A DNA stretch of 64,000 bases from the NCBI GenBank assembly GCA_004297005.1, contig SCVA01000015.1, forward strand, positions 1 through 64,000, written 5' to 3'. This DNA comes from Nevskiaceae bacterium (GTDB lineage Bacteria; Pseudomonadota; Gammaproteobacteria; Nevskiales; Nevskiaceae). Position 1 is the first letter of the stretch. Each line of letters starts with the position of its first letter. Below are positions 33,876 through 42,249 of this stretch, one piece after another. A program made the position numbers and the translations under genes. Below the pieces are notes generated by a model. The model made no database searches. It was not told the origin of the DNA and was given only the letters and a program-made list of their open reading frames with translations.

Positions 33876-34510
33876 GCCGGGGGCCGGTCGGCCAGCGTCT
33901 GCGACTGCGCCGAGGGCAGCGGCGTCAGCCGGGTCCCGAAGACCCAGTCCCAGAACACGCTGCTCACTCCATAGAAGCCGGCCTCGCGGCCCTGATGGTG
34001 TCGGCCATGGTTCTGGTAGTTGCGGCGTAGCCAGGCCGGTGGCCGGCCGGGCTGATGCAGACGCTGGTGCAGCCAGCTGTAGTTGAGATAGCCGAGCACA
34101 ATGCCAAACAGCAGTCCGCTTGCCGGCCAGCGGCCGAGCAACAGCCAGGCTGGCAGGAAGAGCAGCAGCAGGATCAGGCTCAGGCTGATCGCGGTCGGCG
34201 TGCCGAGCAGCGCCCGCGGCCGCCGGTGGTGCGCCTGGTGCCAGTCGAGGAACGGTGGCGGCCCGTGCAGCAGGTAGCGGTGCAGCAGGTATTCCAGCAG
34301 GCTCCAGGCGATCAGTCCGGCACCGATCGCCAGCCAGATCGGAAGCTGCTGGCTGACCGGCGCCTGCAGCAGCAGGCCGGCCAGAGCCAGGCTCAGCAGC
34401 AGATAGCTGGCGAGATCGAGCCAATACCAGCCGCGACCGGTCTCCTGGCTGTAGTAGCGCATCAGGCCGTCGACCAAGCGGAAACGGCGGCTGGCCGGGG
34501 GCGGGCTCAA
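33872..34510 (-). CDS. fatty acid hydroxylase / sterol desaturase family membrane protein
   Basis: A protein of 196-212 residues with four or so membrane helices and the His clusters of the di-iron hydroxylase superfamily: HRYLLHG, HQAHH, HQRLHQ and NHGRHH. These should bind two irons and use O2 to hydroxylate or desaturate a lipid in the inner membrane. The start is uncertain: a TTG at 34510 follows the upstream stop by 8 bases (given here), while the first ATG is at 34462; neither has a good ribosome site. It follows a small membrane protein gene and ends in a 4-base overlap with a convergent gene. The substrate is unknown. Confidence 0.83.
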   Translation of the reverse strand: MSPPPASRRFRLVDGLMRYYSQETGRGWYWLDLASYLLLSLALAGLLLQAPVSQQLPIWLAIGAGLIAWSLLEYLLHRYLLHGPPPFLDWHQAHHRRPRALLGTPTAISLSLILLLLFLPAWLLLGRWPASGLLFGIVLGYLNYSWLHQRLHQPGRPPAWLRRNYQNHGRHHQGREAGFYGVSSVFWDWVFGTRLTPLPSAQSQTLADRPPA

Positions 34511-34518
34511 GTGGCGTT

Positions 34519-34809
34519 CTAGCCGGCGTTGCGCGGTCGGCGCCGTGACCGCCAGCCCAGCCAGCCGAGCTGGCTCAGAGCCAGCAGCGCCAGCAGCAAT
34601 GGCACCAGGAGCGGCACGACGGCCGGCAGCAGCGACAGCGGTGGCGCGTGCATCACCACCGGGCCGTCGAGGCTGCCCTCGCGGTTGAGCAGCTCGACAT
34701 AGGCATGTGTGGTCACGACCGGCATCGGCAGGCTGCCGGCCAGGCTTGAGTTGGTGAACCACAGGGGTTCGGTGTAGCTGACTTCCAGATCACTGTCATG
34801 GCGGATCAT
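34519..34809 (-). CDS. hypothetical small protein with one C-terminal membrane helix
   Basis: A 96-residue protein. The N-terminal 55 residues are polar (LEVSYTEPLWFTNSSLAG and a stretch ending VVMHAPPLS), followed by a single membrane helix LLPAVVPLLVPLLLALLAL and a basic tail RSRRRPRNAG, which puts the C-terminus inside. No family is recognised. It is directly upstream of the hydroxylase-family gene and likely cotranscribed with it. Confidence 0.6.
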   Translation of the reverse strand: MIRHDSDLEVSYTEPLWFTNSSLAGSLPMPVVTTHAYVELLNREGSLDGPVVMHAPPLSLLPAVVPLLVPLLLALLALSQLGWLGWRSRRRPRNAG

Positions 34810-34959
34810 GGTTCTGCGCCGCCGTTGGCGGTGCCCTCGTTTTGGCCGCCAGCCGAACACTCCGTCAGCGGTTTGCCGACCTTAGCGGCGCGGCCGGCGG
34901 CGGTCGGTACGCTACCGAACCCTGCCGCCTGGAAAGCACGCCGGCGCCGGTGGCGCTCG

Positions 34960-35640
34960 CTAGTGGGCGCGCCGGTAGCAGTGACAGGCGGCCTGCTCCA
35001 GGCCCGGGCGGTCGAGGATGTGGATCTGACCGCGCCGGTAGCGGATCAATTGCCGCCGTTGCAGATCGCCGGCGGCGGCGGTGATGCCGCTGCGGCGCAC
35101 GCCCAGTACCGAGGCGAGCATGGCGTGGGTCTGCAGCAGGCTCTGCCCCTGGTTGCGGTCGTCGGCGGTCAGCAGCCAGCGCGCCAGCCGCGCCTCGATG
35201 GGATGCGCGCTGGCGCAGACCACCGCCTGCGCCAGTTCCGCCAGCACCGCGCCGGCGTAGCCCAGCAATTGCCGTTGCCAGCGCGGCTGCCCGCCAAGCA
35301 GGCGCCGGAACCGCGTGGCCGGCATCCGCCAGGCCGAGCCGGCGCCACGCACCACCGCCTGCCAGGGCGGCGGATCGCCACCGAGCAGCACCGACAGACC
35401 AAGCATGCCCTCGTCGCCGACCAGGGCCAGTTCCAGGGTCCCGGCATCGGCGCCGCCGGCCATCAGCGAGATCAGGCAGCCGCCTGGGAAGTACAGTTCC
35501 CGGCGCGGCTGCCCGAAATCGCCCAGCGGTTCGCCGGCACGCAGTTGCACCAGCTCGCATTCCGCCTCCAGGCGCAGGCGTGGCGGCAGGCGCAGCAGCA
35601 GGTGGTTGTTGCGGCTCGGGCTTGCGGCCGGGATGGGCAT
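34960..35640 (-). CDS. Crp/Fnr-family transcription regulator
   Basis: A 226-residue protein. Residues 15-130 form a cyclic-nucleotide-binding-like barrel (LRAGEPLGDFGQPRRELYF, LVGDEGMLGLSVLLGG) without the cAMP-binding R-S signature and without the Cys cluster of Fnr. The C-terminal winged helix has THAMLASVLGVRRSGITAAA as recognition region. It is a paralogue of the next regulator (about one third to one half identical by eye, with the same YRRG-x-I-x-LDRP-x-LEQAAC ending). It is probably monocistronic with a 144-base gap upstream. Effector and targets are unknown. Confidence 0.9.
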   Translation of the reverse strand: MPIPAASPSRNNHLLLRLPPRLRLEAECELVQLRAGEPLGDFGQPRRELYFPGGCLISLMAGGADAGTLELALVGDEGMLGLSVLLGGDPPPWQAVVRGAGSAWRMPATRFRRLLGGQPRWQRQLLGYAGAVLAELAQAVVCASAHPIEARLARWLLTADDRNQGQSLLQTHAMLASVLGVRRSGITAAAGDLQRRQLIRYRRGQIHILDRPGLEQAACHCYRRAH

Positions 35641-35758
35641 GGAGGGCTACCTGTGGTGACGCAGGCCGACCCGGCGGGAGCGTCGGGCGCGGCGTGAAGC
35701 AGGTGCAGGCTGCATCCCGTTTCGGAAGGCGTCGGTGCGCTGCGACACCGAGCCGCCT

Positions 35759-35784
35759 CGCCCACCCCGGTGCGCAGGTGGGCG
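35759..35784. terminator. perfect 8-bp inverted repeat just after the Crp/Fnr gene
   Basis: CGCCCACC (35759-35766) and GGTGGGCG (35777-35784) flank a 10-base loop directly next to the stop codon at 35785. No T tract follows on the minus strand, so it is a possible terminator or mRNA 3' structure rather than a standard one. Confidence 0.4.
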
Positions 35785-36504
35785 CTAGCTGGCGACGGTC
35801 TCCGGCAGCAGGCGGTCGAACTCGCGCTTGACCACGGCGTAGCACTCGCAGGCGGCCTGCTCCAGGCGCGGCCGGTCGAGCACGGTGATGTGGCCGCGGC
35901 GGTACTGGATCAGCCCCAGCGCCTGCAGCTTGCCCGCCGCCTCGGTGACTCCCTCGCGACGGACGCCGAGCATGTTGGCGATCAGCTCCTGGGTCATGCT
36001 CAGTTCGTTGCCGGCCAGGCGGTCCAGGCTCAGCAGCAGCCAGCGGCAGAGCTGCTGGTCGACGGTGTGGTGGCGATTGCAGACCGCGGTCTGCGCCATC
36101 TGGGTCAGCAGCGCCTGGGTGTAGCGCAGCAGCAGGTGCTGCATCGGGCCGGAGCGGCTGAACTCCTGCTTGAGCAGCGCGCCCTTCAGCCGGTAGGCAT
36201 GGCCGGCGCTCTGCACCACTGCCCGGTTGGGGGTGGTCTCGCCGCCCATGAACAGGGCGACGCCGACCATGCCCTCGTTGCCGACCACGGCGATCTCCGC
36301 CGAGGCTCCGTCCTCCATCACGTAAAGGAGCGAGACGATGGAATCGGTGGGGAAGTAGACGTGCTGCAGGCTGTGCCCGGACTCGTAGAGCACCTTGCCC
36401 AGCGGCATCGCCACCAGTTCCATTTTCGGGAATACCCGCTCGCGGGCGCTGGCGGGCAAGGCCCAGAGCAGATGGTTTTGTTGCGGCTGATGTGTGTGGT
36501 TCAT
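35785..36504 (-). CDS. Crp/Fnr-family transcription regulator (second paralogue)
   Basis: A 239-residue protein with the same plan as its neighbour: sensor barrel (LVAMPLGKVLYESGHSLQHV, VVGNEGMVGVALFMGG) and a winged helix with TQELIANMLGVRREGVTEAA. The residues needed for cAMP binding in Crp and the N-terminal Cys of Fnr are absent, so the signal is unknown. The two genes arose by duplication. A 30-bp palindrome (36602-36631) about 100 bases upstream is a good candidate for its own operator. The next gene upstream, an RND pump, reads the same way but ends 160 bases before. Confidence 0.92.
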   Translation of the reverse strand: MNHTHQPQQNHLLWALPASARERVFPKMELVAMPLGKVLYESGHSLQHVYFPTDSIVSLLYVMEDGASAEIAVVGNEGMVGVALFMGGETTPNRAVVQSAGHAYRLKGALLKQEFSRSGPMQHLLLRYTQALLTQMAQTAVCNRHHTVDQQLCRWLLLSLDRLAGNELSMTQELIANMLGVRREGVTEAAGKLQALGLIQYRRGHITVLDRPRLEQAACECYAVVKREFDRLLPETVAS

Positions 36505-36601
36505 GCGCTCTTTCCCGTTGAGCTGGAGTGGGCGCGCGAGTCGTCCCGGGGTTGGCGGGCGCTGCCTGTCGATGGTCCGGACTGTAGGCGCTTTACCCTC
36601 T

Positions 36602-36631
36602 CGGCATATGTACGTTGCCGAACATATGCCG
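36602..36631. promoter_or_regulatory. 30-bp palindrome upstream of a Crp/Fnr gene, candidate operator
   Basis: Arms CGGCATATGTACG (36602-36614) and CGAACATATGCCG (36619-36631) are complementary at 12 of 13 positions around the 4-base centre TTGC. It lies 98 bases upstream of the regulator's start codon and does not match the Crp (TGTGA) or Fnr (TTGAT) half-sites. It stands out from the surrounding GC-rich DNA by its ATATG cores. Confidence 0.65.
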
Positions 36632-36663
36632 CCCGGCGCCCCCGCCAGACCACGCGCCAGGCC

Positions 36664-39600
36664 TCAGCGGCGCCGCGGCTCGGCGAAGCGCCGGTAGAGG
36701 ATGGGCAGCAACACCAGGGTCAGCAGGGTGCTGCTGACCAGGCCGCCGATCACCACGATGGCGAGCGGCCGCTGGATCTCCGAGCCCGGCCCGCTGGCGA
36801 ACAGCATGGGCACCAGGCCGATGGCGGTCATGCTGGCGGTGAGCAGCACCGGCCGTAGCCGGCGCAGCGCGCCCTGCACCACCACTTCGGCAAGCGCCAG
36901 GCCTTCGGCCCGCAACTGGTTGAAGTAGCTGACCAGCACCACGCCGTTGAGCACGGCGATGCCGAGCAGGGCGATGAAGCCCACCGAGGCCGGCACCGAG
37001 AGGTATTCGCCGGATACCGCGAGCGCCAGCACGCCGCCGATCAGCGCGAAGGGGATGTTGCTGAGCACCAGCACCGCCTGCCGCAGCGAGCCGAACACGC
37101 CGAACAGGATCAGGAAGATCAGCGCCAGCGCCACCGGCACCACCAGCGCCAGGCGCTGCGCGGCGCGCTGCTGGTTCTCGAACTGCCCGCCCCAGCTCAG
37201 GCGGTAGCCGGCCGGCAGCGGCACCGCCTGCTGCACGCGGGCACGCGCCTCTTCGACGAAGCTGACCAGGTCGCGGTCGCGGACATTGGCGATCACCACG
37301 GTGTTGCGCTCGCCCAGCTCGCGGCCGATCTGCACCGGCCCGCTGACCCGCTCGATGCGCGCCAACTGGCCAAGGCTGAGCCGCTCGCCGTCCGGCAGTT
37401 GCAGCGGCAGCGCCGCGAGTTGCTCAGGCGACTGCGCGGCGCCAGAGGCGCGCAGCAACAGCGGATAGCGGCGGCCGTCCTTCTGGATCAGCCCTACCGG
37501 CTCGCCCTCGATCTGCAGGCGCAGCAGCTCCGACAACGCATCGACGCTCAGGCCGTGGCGCGCGAGCGCCTCGCCGTCGGGCAGCGCGCGCAGGTATTGC
37601 ACGCCCTCGTTGGCGAGGTAGTAGACGTCCTCGGCGCCGGCAACGGTGCGCAGGCTGTCGGCGATCTCCGCCGCCTTGGCGTTGAGCACCGCCAGATCGG
37701 GGCCGTAGAGGCGCACCGCCAGATCGCCGCGCACGCCGAGGATCAGCTCGGAGACGCGCATCTCGATCGGCTGGTTGAAGGCGTAGGCGACGCCGGGAAA
37801 ATCCTTCAGCACCTCGCGCAGGGCATCGAGGATTTCCTGCTTGGTCTGGAAGCGCCATTCGCTGCGCGGCTTGAGCGCGAAGAAGGAATCGGTCTGGTTG
37901 AGGCCCATGGGGTCGAGGCCGATTTCGTCGCTGCCGGCGCGAGCCACCACCAGCTCCAGCTCCGGCACCCGCGCCAGCGCCGCCTTCTGGAACGCGGTGT
38001 CGATCGCCAGCGAGGCGTCGAGGTTGATCGAGGGCAGCTTCTCCAACTGCACGATCAGGCTGCCTTCGTCCATGGTCGGCATGAAGGTCTTGCCGATGCG
38101 GCCATAGATCACGCCGGTGACCAGCAGCAGCGCCAGCGCGGCCGCCACCACCGTACGCGGTCGCGCCAGCGCCGCGACCAGCAGTGGCTGATAGAGCCGC
38201 GCCAGGGTGCGCGGCAGCCAGGGATCGTCATGGCCGCTCTCGCTGAGCAGCCAGCGCGCCGCCAGCGGGATCACGGTCAGCGACAGCAGCAGCGAGCCGG
38301 CCAGCGCGTAGACGATGGTCAGCGCCACCGGCGAAAACAGCTTGCCTTCGAGCCCTTGCAGGCTCAGCAGCGGCAGGAACACCAGGGCGATGATCGCCAT
38401 GCCGGCCACCACCGGCACCGCCACCTCGCGCACCGCCTCCAGCACCAGCCGGGTCTTGTTGTGGTCCTGCACGGCGCCGCCGTGATCGCTCTCGTGCAGA
38501 TGGGCGACGATGTTCTCCACCACCACCACCGCCGCATCCACCAGCATGCCGATGGCGATGGCCAGGCCACCCAGGCTCATCAGGTTGGCGGTGAGTCCGG
38601 TGGCGCGCATCAGCACGAAGGTCCACAGCGCCGACAGCGGCAGCACCAGGGCCACCACCAGGGCGGCGCGCAGGTTGCCGAGGAACAGCACCAGCAGGAT
38701 CAGCACCAGCACCACCGCCTCGCCCAGCGCCTTGGCGACGGTGTTCACGGCTTTGCCGACCAGCTCGCCGCGGTTGTAGAAGGTGACGATGTGCATGCCC
38801 TCGGGCAGCCGCGGCCGCAGTTCGTCCAGACGCGCCTGCACCCCGGCCACTAGCTCGCCGGCATTGGCGCCGCGCAGGCCCAGCACCAGGCCCTGCACGG
38901 TTTCACCCTCGCCGTTGCGGGTGACGCCGCCCATGCGGGTGAGCGCGCCCAGGCGCACCTCGGCGACGTCGCGCACGCGCACCAGGGCACTGCCCTCGGC
39001 GCGCAGCACCAGATTGCCGATGTCGTCCAGCGACCCCAGCCGCCCCTGCACCCGCACCAGCAGCGCCTCCTCGCCCTCGTTGACGCGACCGGCGCCGTCG
39101 TTGCGGTTGAAGCGCTCCAGCGTGGCGCGCAGTTCGTCGAGGCTGAGCCCGGCGGCGGCCAGGCGCGCGGGATCGGGCACCACCTCGTAGGCGGTGGCGC
39201 GCCCGCCCAGCACGTTGACGTCGGCGACGCCGGCGACGGTGCGCAGCGCCGGCCGGATCTGCCAGTCCAGCACCTGCCGGCGTTCGGCCAGCGACTGCGG
39301 GCCTTCCACCGTGAACATCAGCATCTCGCCCAGCGGCGTGGTGATCGGCGCCAGACCGCCGCTGGCGTTCGCCGGCAGCGAGCCCCAGATCGCGTTGAGC
39401 CGCTCGGCGACCTGGCTGCGCGCCCAGTAGATGTCGGTGCCGTCGGCGAAGTCGAGGGTGATGTCGGCGAGGCCGTACTTGGTGGTGGAACGCAGCATGG
39501 TCTGGCTGGGCAGGCCCAGCAGTTCCAGCTCGACCGGCGCGGTCACCCGGGTCTCCATCTCCTCCGGCGTCATGCCGGCGACCTTGACGATGATCTTCAC

Positions 39601-39738
39601 CTGCGGCGCGGAGACGTCGGGGAAGGCGTCGATCGGCAGGCGGTGAAAGCTATAGCCGCCGGCCACCACCAGAACCAGGGCGGCGAGCAGGGTGAGCAGC
39701 GGTCGCGTCAGCGCCGCGCGGGTAAGCGCAAGCAGCAT
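36664..39738 (-). CDS. heavy-metal efflux RND pump, inner-membrane subunit (CzcA/CusA family)
   Basis: A 1024-residue protein with the RND plan: twelve membrane helices and two large periplasmic loops. It begins TRPLLTLLAALVLVVAGGYSF with LPIDAFPDVS, the family hallmark. The TM4 motif is AIGMLVDAAVVVVEN, the AIGxxxDAA form rather than the DFGxxxDGA form of zinc/cobalt CzcA pumps, so a copper/silver-type or another HME substrate is more likely; this is inference. It pumps metal ions out by proton antiport with the adaptor and channel encoded just upstream (gaps of 2 and -4 bases). Length is typical. Confidence 0.93.
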   Translation of the reverse strand: MLLALTRAALTRPLLTLLAALVLVVAGGYSFHRLPIDAFPDVSAPQVKIIVKVAGMTPEEMETRVTAPVELELLGLPSQTMLRSTTKYGLADITLDFADGTDIYWARSQVAERLNAIWGSLPANASGGLAPITTPLGEMLMFTVEGPQSLAERRQVLDWQIRPALRTVAGVADVNVLGGRATAYEVVPDPARLAAAGLSLDELRATLERFNRNDGAGRVNEGEEALLVRVQGRLGSLDDIGNLVLRAEGSALVRVRDVAEVRLGALTRMGGVTRNGEGETVQGLVLGLRGANAGELVAGVQARLDELRPRLPEGMHIVTFYNRGELVGKAVNTVAKALGEAVVLVLILLVLFLGNLRAALVVALVLPLSALWTFVLMRATGLTANLMSLGGLAIAIGMLVDAAVVVVENIVAHLHESDHGGAVQDHNKTRLVLEAVREVAVPVVAGMAIIALVFLPLLSLQGLEGKLFSPVALTIVYALAGSLLLSLTVIPLAARWLLSESGHDDPWLPRTLARLYQPLLVAALARPRTVVAAALALLLVTGVIYGRIGKTFMPTMDEGSLIVQLEKLPSINLDASLAIDTAFQKAALARVPELELVVARAGSDEIGLDPMGLNQTDSFFALKPRSEWRFQTKQEILDALREVLKDFPGVAYAFNQPIEMRVSELILGVRGDLAVRLYGPDLAVLNAKAAEIADSLRTVAGAEDVYYLANEGVQYLRALPDGEALARHGLSVDALSELLRLQIEGEPVGLIQKDGRRYPLLLRASGAAQSPEQLAALPLQLPDGERLSLGQLARIERVSGPVQIGRELGERNTVVIANVRDRDLVSFVEEARARVQQAVPLPAGYRLSWGGQFENQQRAAQRLALVVPVALALIFLILFGVFGSLRQAVLVLSNIPFALIGGVLALAVSGEYLSVPASVGFIALLGIAVLNGVVLVSYFNQLRAEGLALAEVVVQGALRRLRPVLLTASMTAIGLVPMLFASGPGSEIQRPLAIVVIGGLVSSTLLTLVLLPILYRRFAEPRRR

Positions 39739-39740
39739 GG

Positions 39741-40838
39741 CTATTCTCCTCCGCCGTGGCCCTGCCAGGCGCCCTTGAGCGCCACCGTGCCGCTGACCGC
39801 GACCTGGCTGTCGGCGCTCAGCTCGGCACGCAGGCTCAGTCGCTCACCGTCCTGCGCAAGCACCGTCACCGGCAGCACCCGGAAGCCCTGCGCCTCGCGC
39901 AGGAATACCACCGCGCCACCGGCATGGCGGCTGACCGCGCTGGCCGGCAGGCTCCAGGCCGGCCCCTCGCCGCCGAGCAGGCGCTGCACCTTGAGCCACT
40001 GGCCAGGCCGCAGATCGCCGGCCGCCGCCGGCAGCGTCGCGCGCACCGGCAAGGTCTGGGTGCTGCTGCTCGCCGCCCAGCCGACCTGGCGCACGCTGGC
40101 CTCGCGGCCATCGGGCAGGCGCAGGCGCTCGCCCGCCACCGGCGCCGGCTCGGCGACCGGCCATTGCAGCTCCAGCATCAGCCGGCGCGGGTCGATCAGC
40201 CGCAGCAGCGGATCGGCCTCGGCCAGGCGCTGCCCCGGCCGCGCCAGACGCTCGACCACGGTGGCGGCAGACGGCGCACGCGCCAGCACCCGGCCCTGGC
40301 TGGCCTCGGCGGCGCTCAGACCCTGCAGGCGCAGGCGCATGCGGATGGCGGCCAACTGGCTCTCGGCCTGCAAGGCGGCCTGCTCGCTGGCCTGGGCGCG
40401 GCGGGCGGCGATGATGCCCTCGCGATGCAATTGCTGGTCGCGGTCGCTGTCGGCGCGCGCCAGCCGCGCCGCCGACTCCGCCTGCACCAGCTCGGCGGCG
40501 AGTTGCGGGGCCTCGGGGCTGCGCAGCTCGGCGAGCACCGCACCGGCGGCGACCGCCTCGCCCTCGGCCACCGGCAGGCGCACCAGCACGCCGGCGGCGG
40601 GCGCGGTCACCACCCATTCGGCCTCGGGCGCCGGCACCACCTGCGCCGACAGCCAGGTGCCGGCGGCCTGGTCCAGGCGCTGCGGGCGCTCCAGGCGGAT
40701 GCCCAGGCTCTGGATCTGCGCGGCGCTGATCGCCAGCGTCTCCGGCGCGGCCCCTGCCGGTACCGGCAGGGCGAGACAGACGCCCAGCAGCAGGCCGCTG
40801 GCGTAGCAGGAGATCAGGAAGGGAACGGGGACTCTCAC
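39741..40838 (-). CDS. RND efflux periplasmic adaptor subunit (CzcB/CusB family)
   Basis: A 365-residue membrane-fusion protein. A signal segment (LISCYASGLLLGVCLALPVP) leads to an HlyD-type core: first lipoyl half (TAPAAGVLVRLPVAEGEAV), a helical hairpin rich in Ala and Gln, second lipoyl half (GRVLARAPSAATVVERLARP) and beta-barrel domains. It lacks the N-terminal Met motif of CusB. The GTG at 40838 is the start because it overlaps the upstream stop as GTGA, giving coupled translation, and begins the signal; a much longer open frame upstream is only a shadow of the channel gene. It bridges pump and outer-membrane channel. Confidence 0.9.
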   Translation of the reverse strand: MRVPVPFLISCYASGLLLGVCLALPVPAGAAPETLAISAAQIQSLGIRLERPQRLDQAAGTWLSAQVVPAPEAEWVVTAPAAGVLVRLPVAEGEAVAAGAVLAELRSPEAPQLAAELVQAESAARLARADSDRDQQLHREGIIAARRAQASEQAALQAESQLAAIRMRLRLQGLSAAEASQGRVLARAPSAATVVERLARPGQRLAEADPLLRLIDPRRLMLELQWPVAEPAPVAGERLRLPDGREASVRQVGWAASSSTQTLPVRATLPAAAGDLRPGQWLKVQRLLGGEGPAWSLPASAVSRHAGGAVVFLREAQGFRVLPVTVLAQDGERLSLRAELSADSQVAVSGTVALKGAWQGHGGGE

Positions 40839-42085
40839 GGCAACACTCCATGAACCTGGTTGTAGCGGGCGATGGCGCGGGCCAGCGCCAGTCGCGACAG
40901 TTGCTGGACGCGCCCGGCTTCGGCGGCGCGGATTTCGCTGAGCAGACGCTCGACCAGCGCGCTCTCGCCCAGGCCGTAGGCGCGGCGCGCCAGCGCCAGC
41001 TCCTGGCTGGCGAGCGCGTAGCGGCCCTGGCTGTCGGCGAGCGCCACCTCGCGCGCATGCAGCTCGTGCTCGGCCTCGTGCTGCGCCAACTCCGCCTCCT
41101 GCTGCTGGCGGCGCAGCTCGTCGGCGGCGCGTGCCGCCTCCAGTTCCAGCGGCGCCAGGCGCGCCTGGCGGTGACTGCTGCCACCGAAGGGCAGGCTGAG
41201 CTGGGCGGAAACACTGTCGGTGGTCTCGGCGCCGTCCTGCTGGTCCTGGCGCAGGCCCAGCAGCAGGCGCGGCGCGCCGGCGCCCTCGCGGCGGGCGGCG
41301 GCCAGCGCGGCTTCGGCTTGGTCCCTGGCCGCGCGCGCCGCCAGCAAGGGCAGGTAATCGCCGGGTGTCGCGGTGACAGTCTCGACCCGTTCGGCGGGCA
41401 AGGCCGACAGACCGGTCAGCACCCGCCAGGCGTAGTGGCGGTCGGCCAGCACCACCTCGGCCTCGTGCACCGCCGCCTCGCGCTCGCGACGCAGGCCCTC
41501 GGCGCTGAGCACCTCGGCCGGCGCGGCATCGCCGGCGGCGACCCGGGCCCGCACCTCGGCTTCCAGTTGCCGGAAGGAAGCCAGTTCCGCCTGCGCCAGG
41601 CTCAGGCGTTCCCTCGCCTCGCGCAGCTCCCAGTAGTGCTCGCGCACCAGACCGGCGAGCTGCCAGCGGTGCAGGCGCGCGGCCTCGCCAGCCAGCGCGC
41701 GACTGGCACCGGCCTCGCCGGCCAGGGCCTGGCGCTGGCCGGGTCGCCACAACGGCAGCTCGAAGCCGAACTCGGCCTCGCTAAGCCCCTGGCGGGTCTG
41801 CCAGCGGTCGCTGAGGTAGCGCAACTGGGCGCTGGGGGCGCCGGCCAGCCAGCTCCCGGCGCGCTGTCGATAGGTGTCGGCCAACCCGGCCTGCGCGGCG
41901 ACCAGCGCCGCGCCCGGCGCGCGCGCCAGTGCCGCCTCGAGCGCGCCGGCCAGGCTCAAGTCCGCATCGGTCTCGAGCACCAGGCGCTCCTCGGCCTCGT
42001 GGTCGGCGGGGCTCTGCGCCCACGCCGGCCCGGCCAGGGCCATCAGCAGGATCAGCAGCGTGCTGGGGAGTTGCCTGGAAAACAT
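40835..42085 (-). CDS. outer-membrane efflux channel (TolC/CzcC family)
   Basis: A 416-residue protein with signal peptide (LLILLMALAGPAWAQ) and two copies of the OEP helical repeat (for example LAGALEAALARAPGAALVAA and, later, EEAxL-like hairpins), with the Ala- and Glu-rich coiled-coil region of TolC proteins. It is the first gene of the efflux operon and is divergent from a cytochrome b561-like gene and a two-component system; the 164 bases between hold candidate regulator sites. It forms the exit duct of the tripartite pump. Confidence 0.9.
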   Translation of the reverse strand: MFSRQLPSTLLILLMALAGPAWAQSPADHEAEERLVLETDADLSLAGALEAALARAPGAALVAAQAGLADTYRQRAGSWLAGAPSAQLRYLSDRWQTRQGLSEAEFGFELPLWRPGQRQALAGEAGASRALAGEAARLHRWQLAGLVREHYWELREARERLSLAQAELASFRQLEAEVRARVAAGDAAPAEVLSAEGLRREREAAVHEAEVVLADRHYAWRVLTGLSALPAERVETVTATPGDYLPLLAARAARDQAEAALAAARREGAGAPRLLLGLRQDQQDGAETTDSVSAQLSLPFGGSSHRQARLAPLELEAARAADELRRQQQEAELAQHEAEHELHAREVALADSQGRYALASQELALARRAYGLGESALVERLLSEIRAAEAGRVQQLSRLALARAIARYNQVHGVLP

Positions 42086-42108
42086 GTCTGCCGCTCGGCC
42101 GAAGTACG

Positions 42109-42129
42109 GCGATTACCTTCGGCAATCGC
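42109..42129. promoter_or_regulatory. inverted repeat in the efflux / two-component divergent promoter
   Basis: GCGATT (42109-42114) and AATCGC (42124-42129) are perfect arms around a 9-base spacer. Overlapping them, CCGAAG (42099-42104) and CTTCGG (42117-42122) also pair. The block lies 24 bases upstream of the channel gene's start and may be an operator or a leader hairpin. Confidence 0.4.
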
Positions 42130-42138
42130 ACCTTGCCA

Positions 42139-42156
42139 GAGCATGTCCGGAGCATG
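42139..42156. promoter_or_regulatory. direct repeat with 11-bp period, candidate response-regulator box
   Basis: GAGCATG occurs at 42139-42145 and again at 42150-42156. An 11-base period on one helix face is the usual layout for OmpR-family dimers, and the adjacent gene pair encodes such a regulator and its kinase. Placement between the two divergent transcripts would allow joint control. Confidence 0.4.
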
Positions 42157-42237
42157 AACAAACGTTAATGTTGCGGCCATCATCCGTTTAAGAGCAGGCG
42201 CCTAGGCTGCACCGCCATGACCCAGAGTCCAGTCCCC

Positions 42238-42243
42238 AAGGAG
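42238..42243 (+). promoter_or_regulatory. ribosome binding site that fixes the b561-like start
   Basis: AAGGAG ends 6 bases before the ATG at 42250. The in-frame ATG at 42217 has no such site. Confidence 0.75.
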
Positions 42244-42249
42244 ACCGTC

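Noticed and set aside
40839-41750. Long upstream extension of the RND adaptor frame
   Set aside because: It lies inside the outer-membrane channel gene in another frame; the GTG at the GTGA overlap starts the signal peptide.
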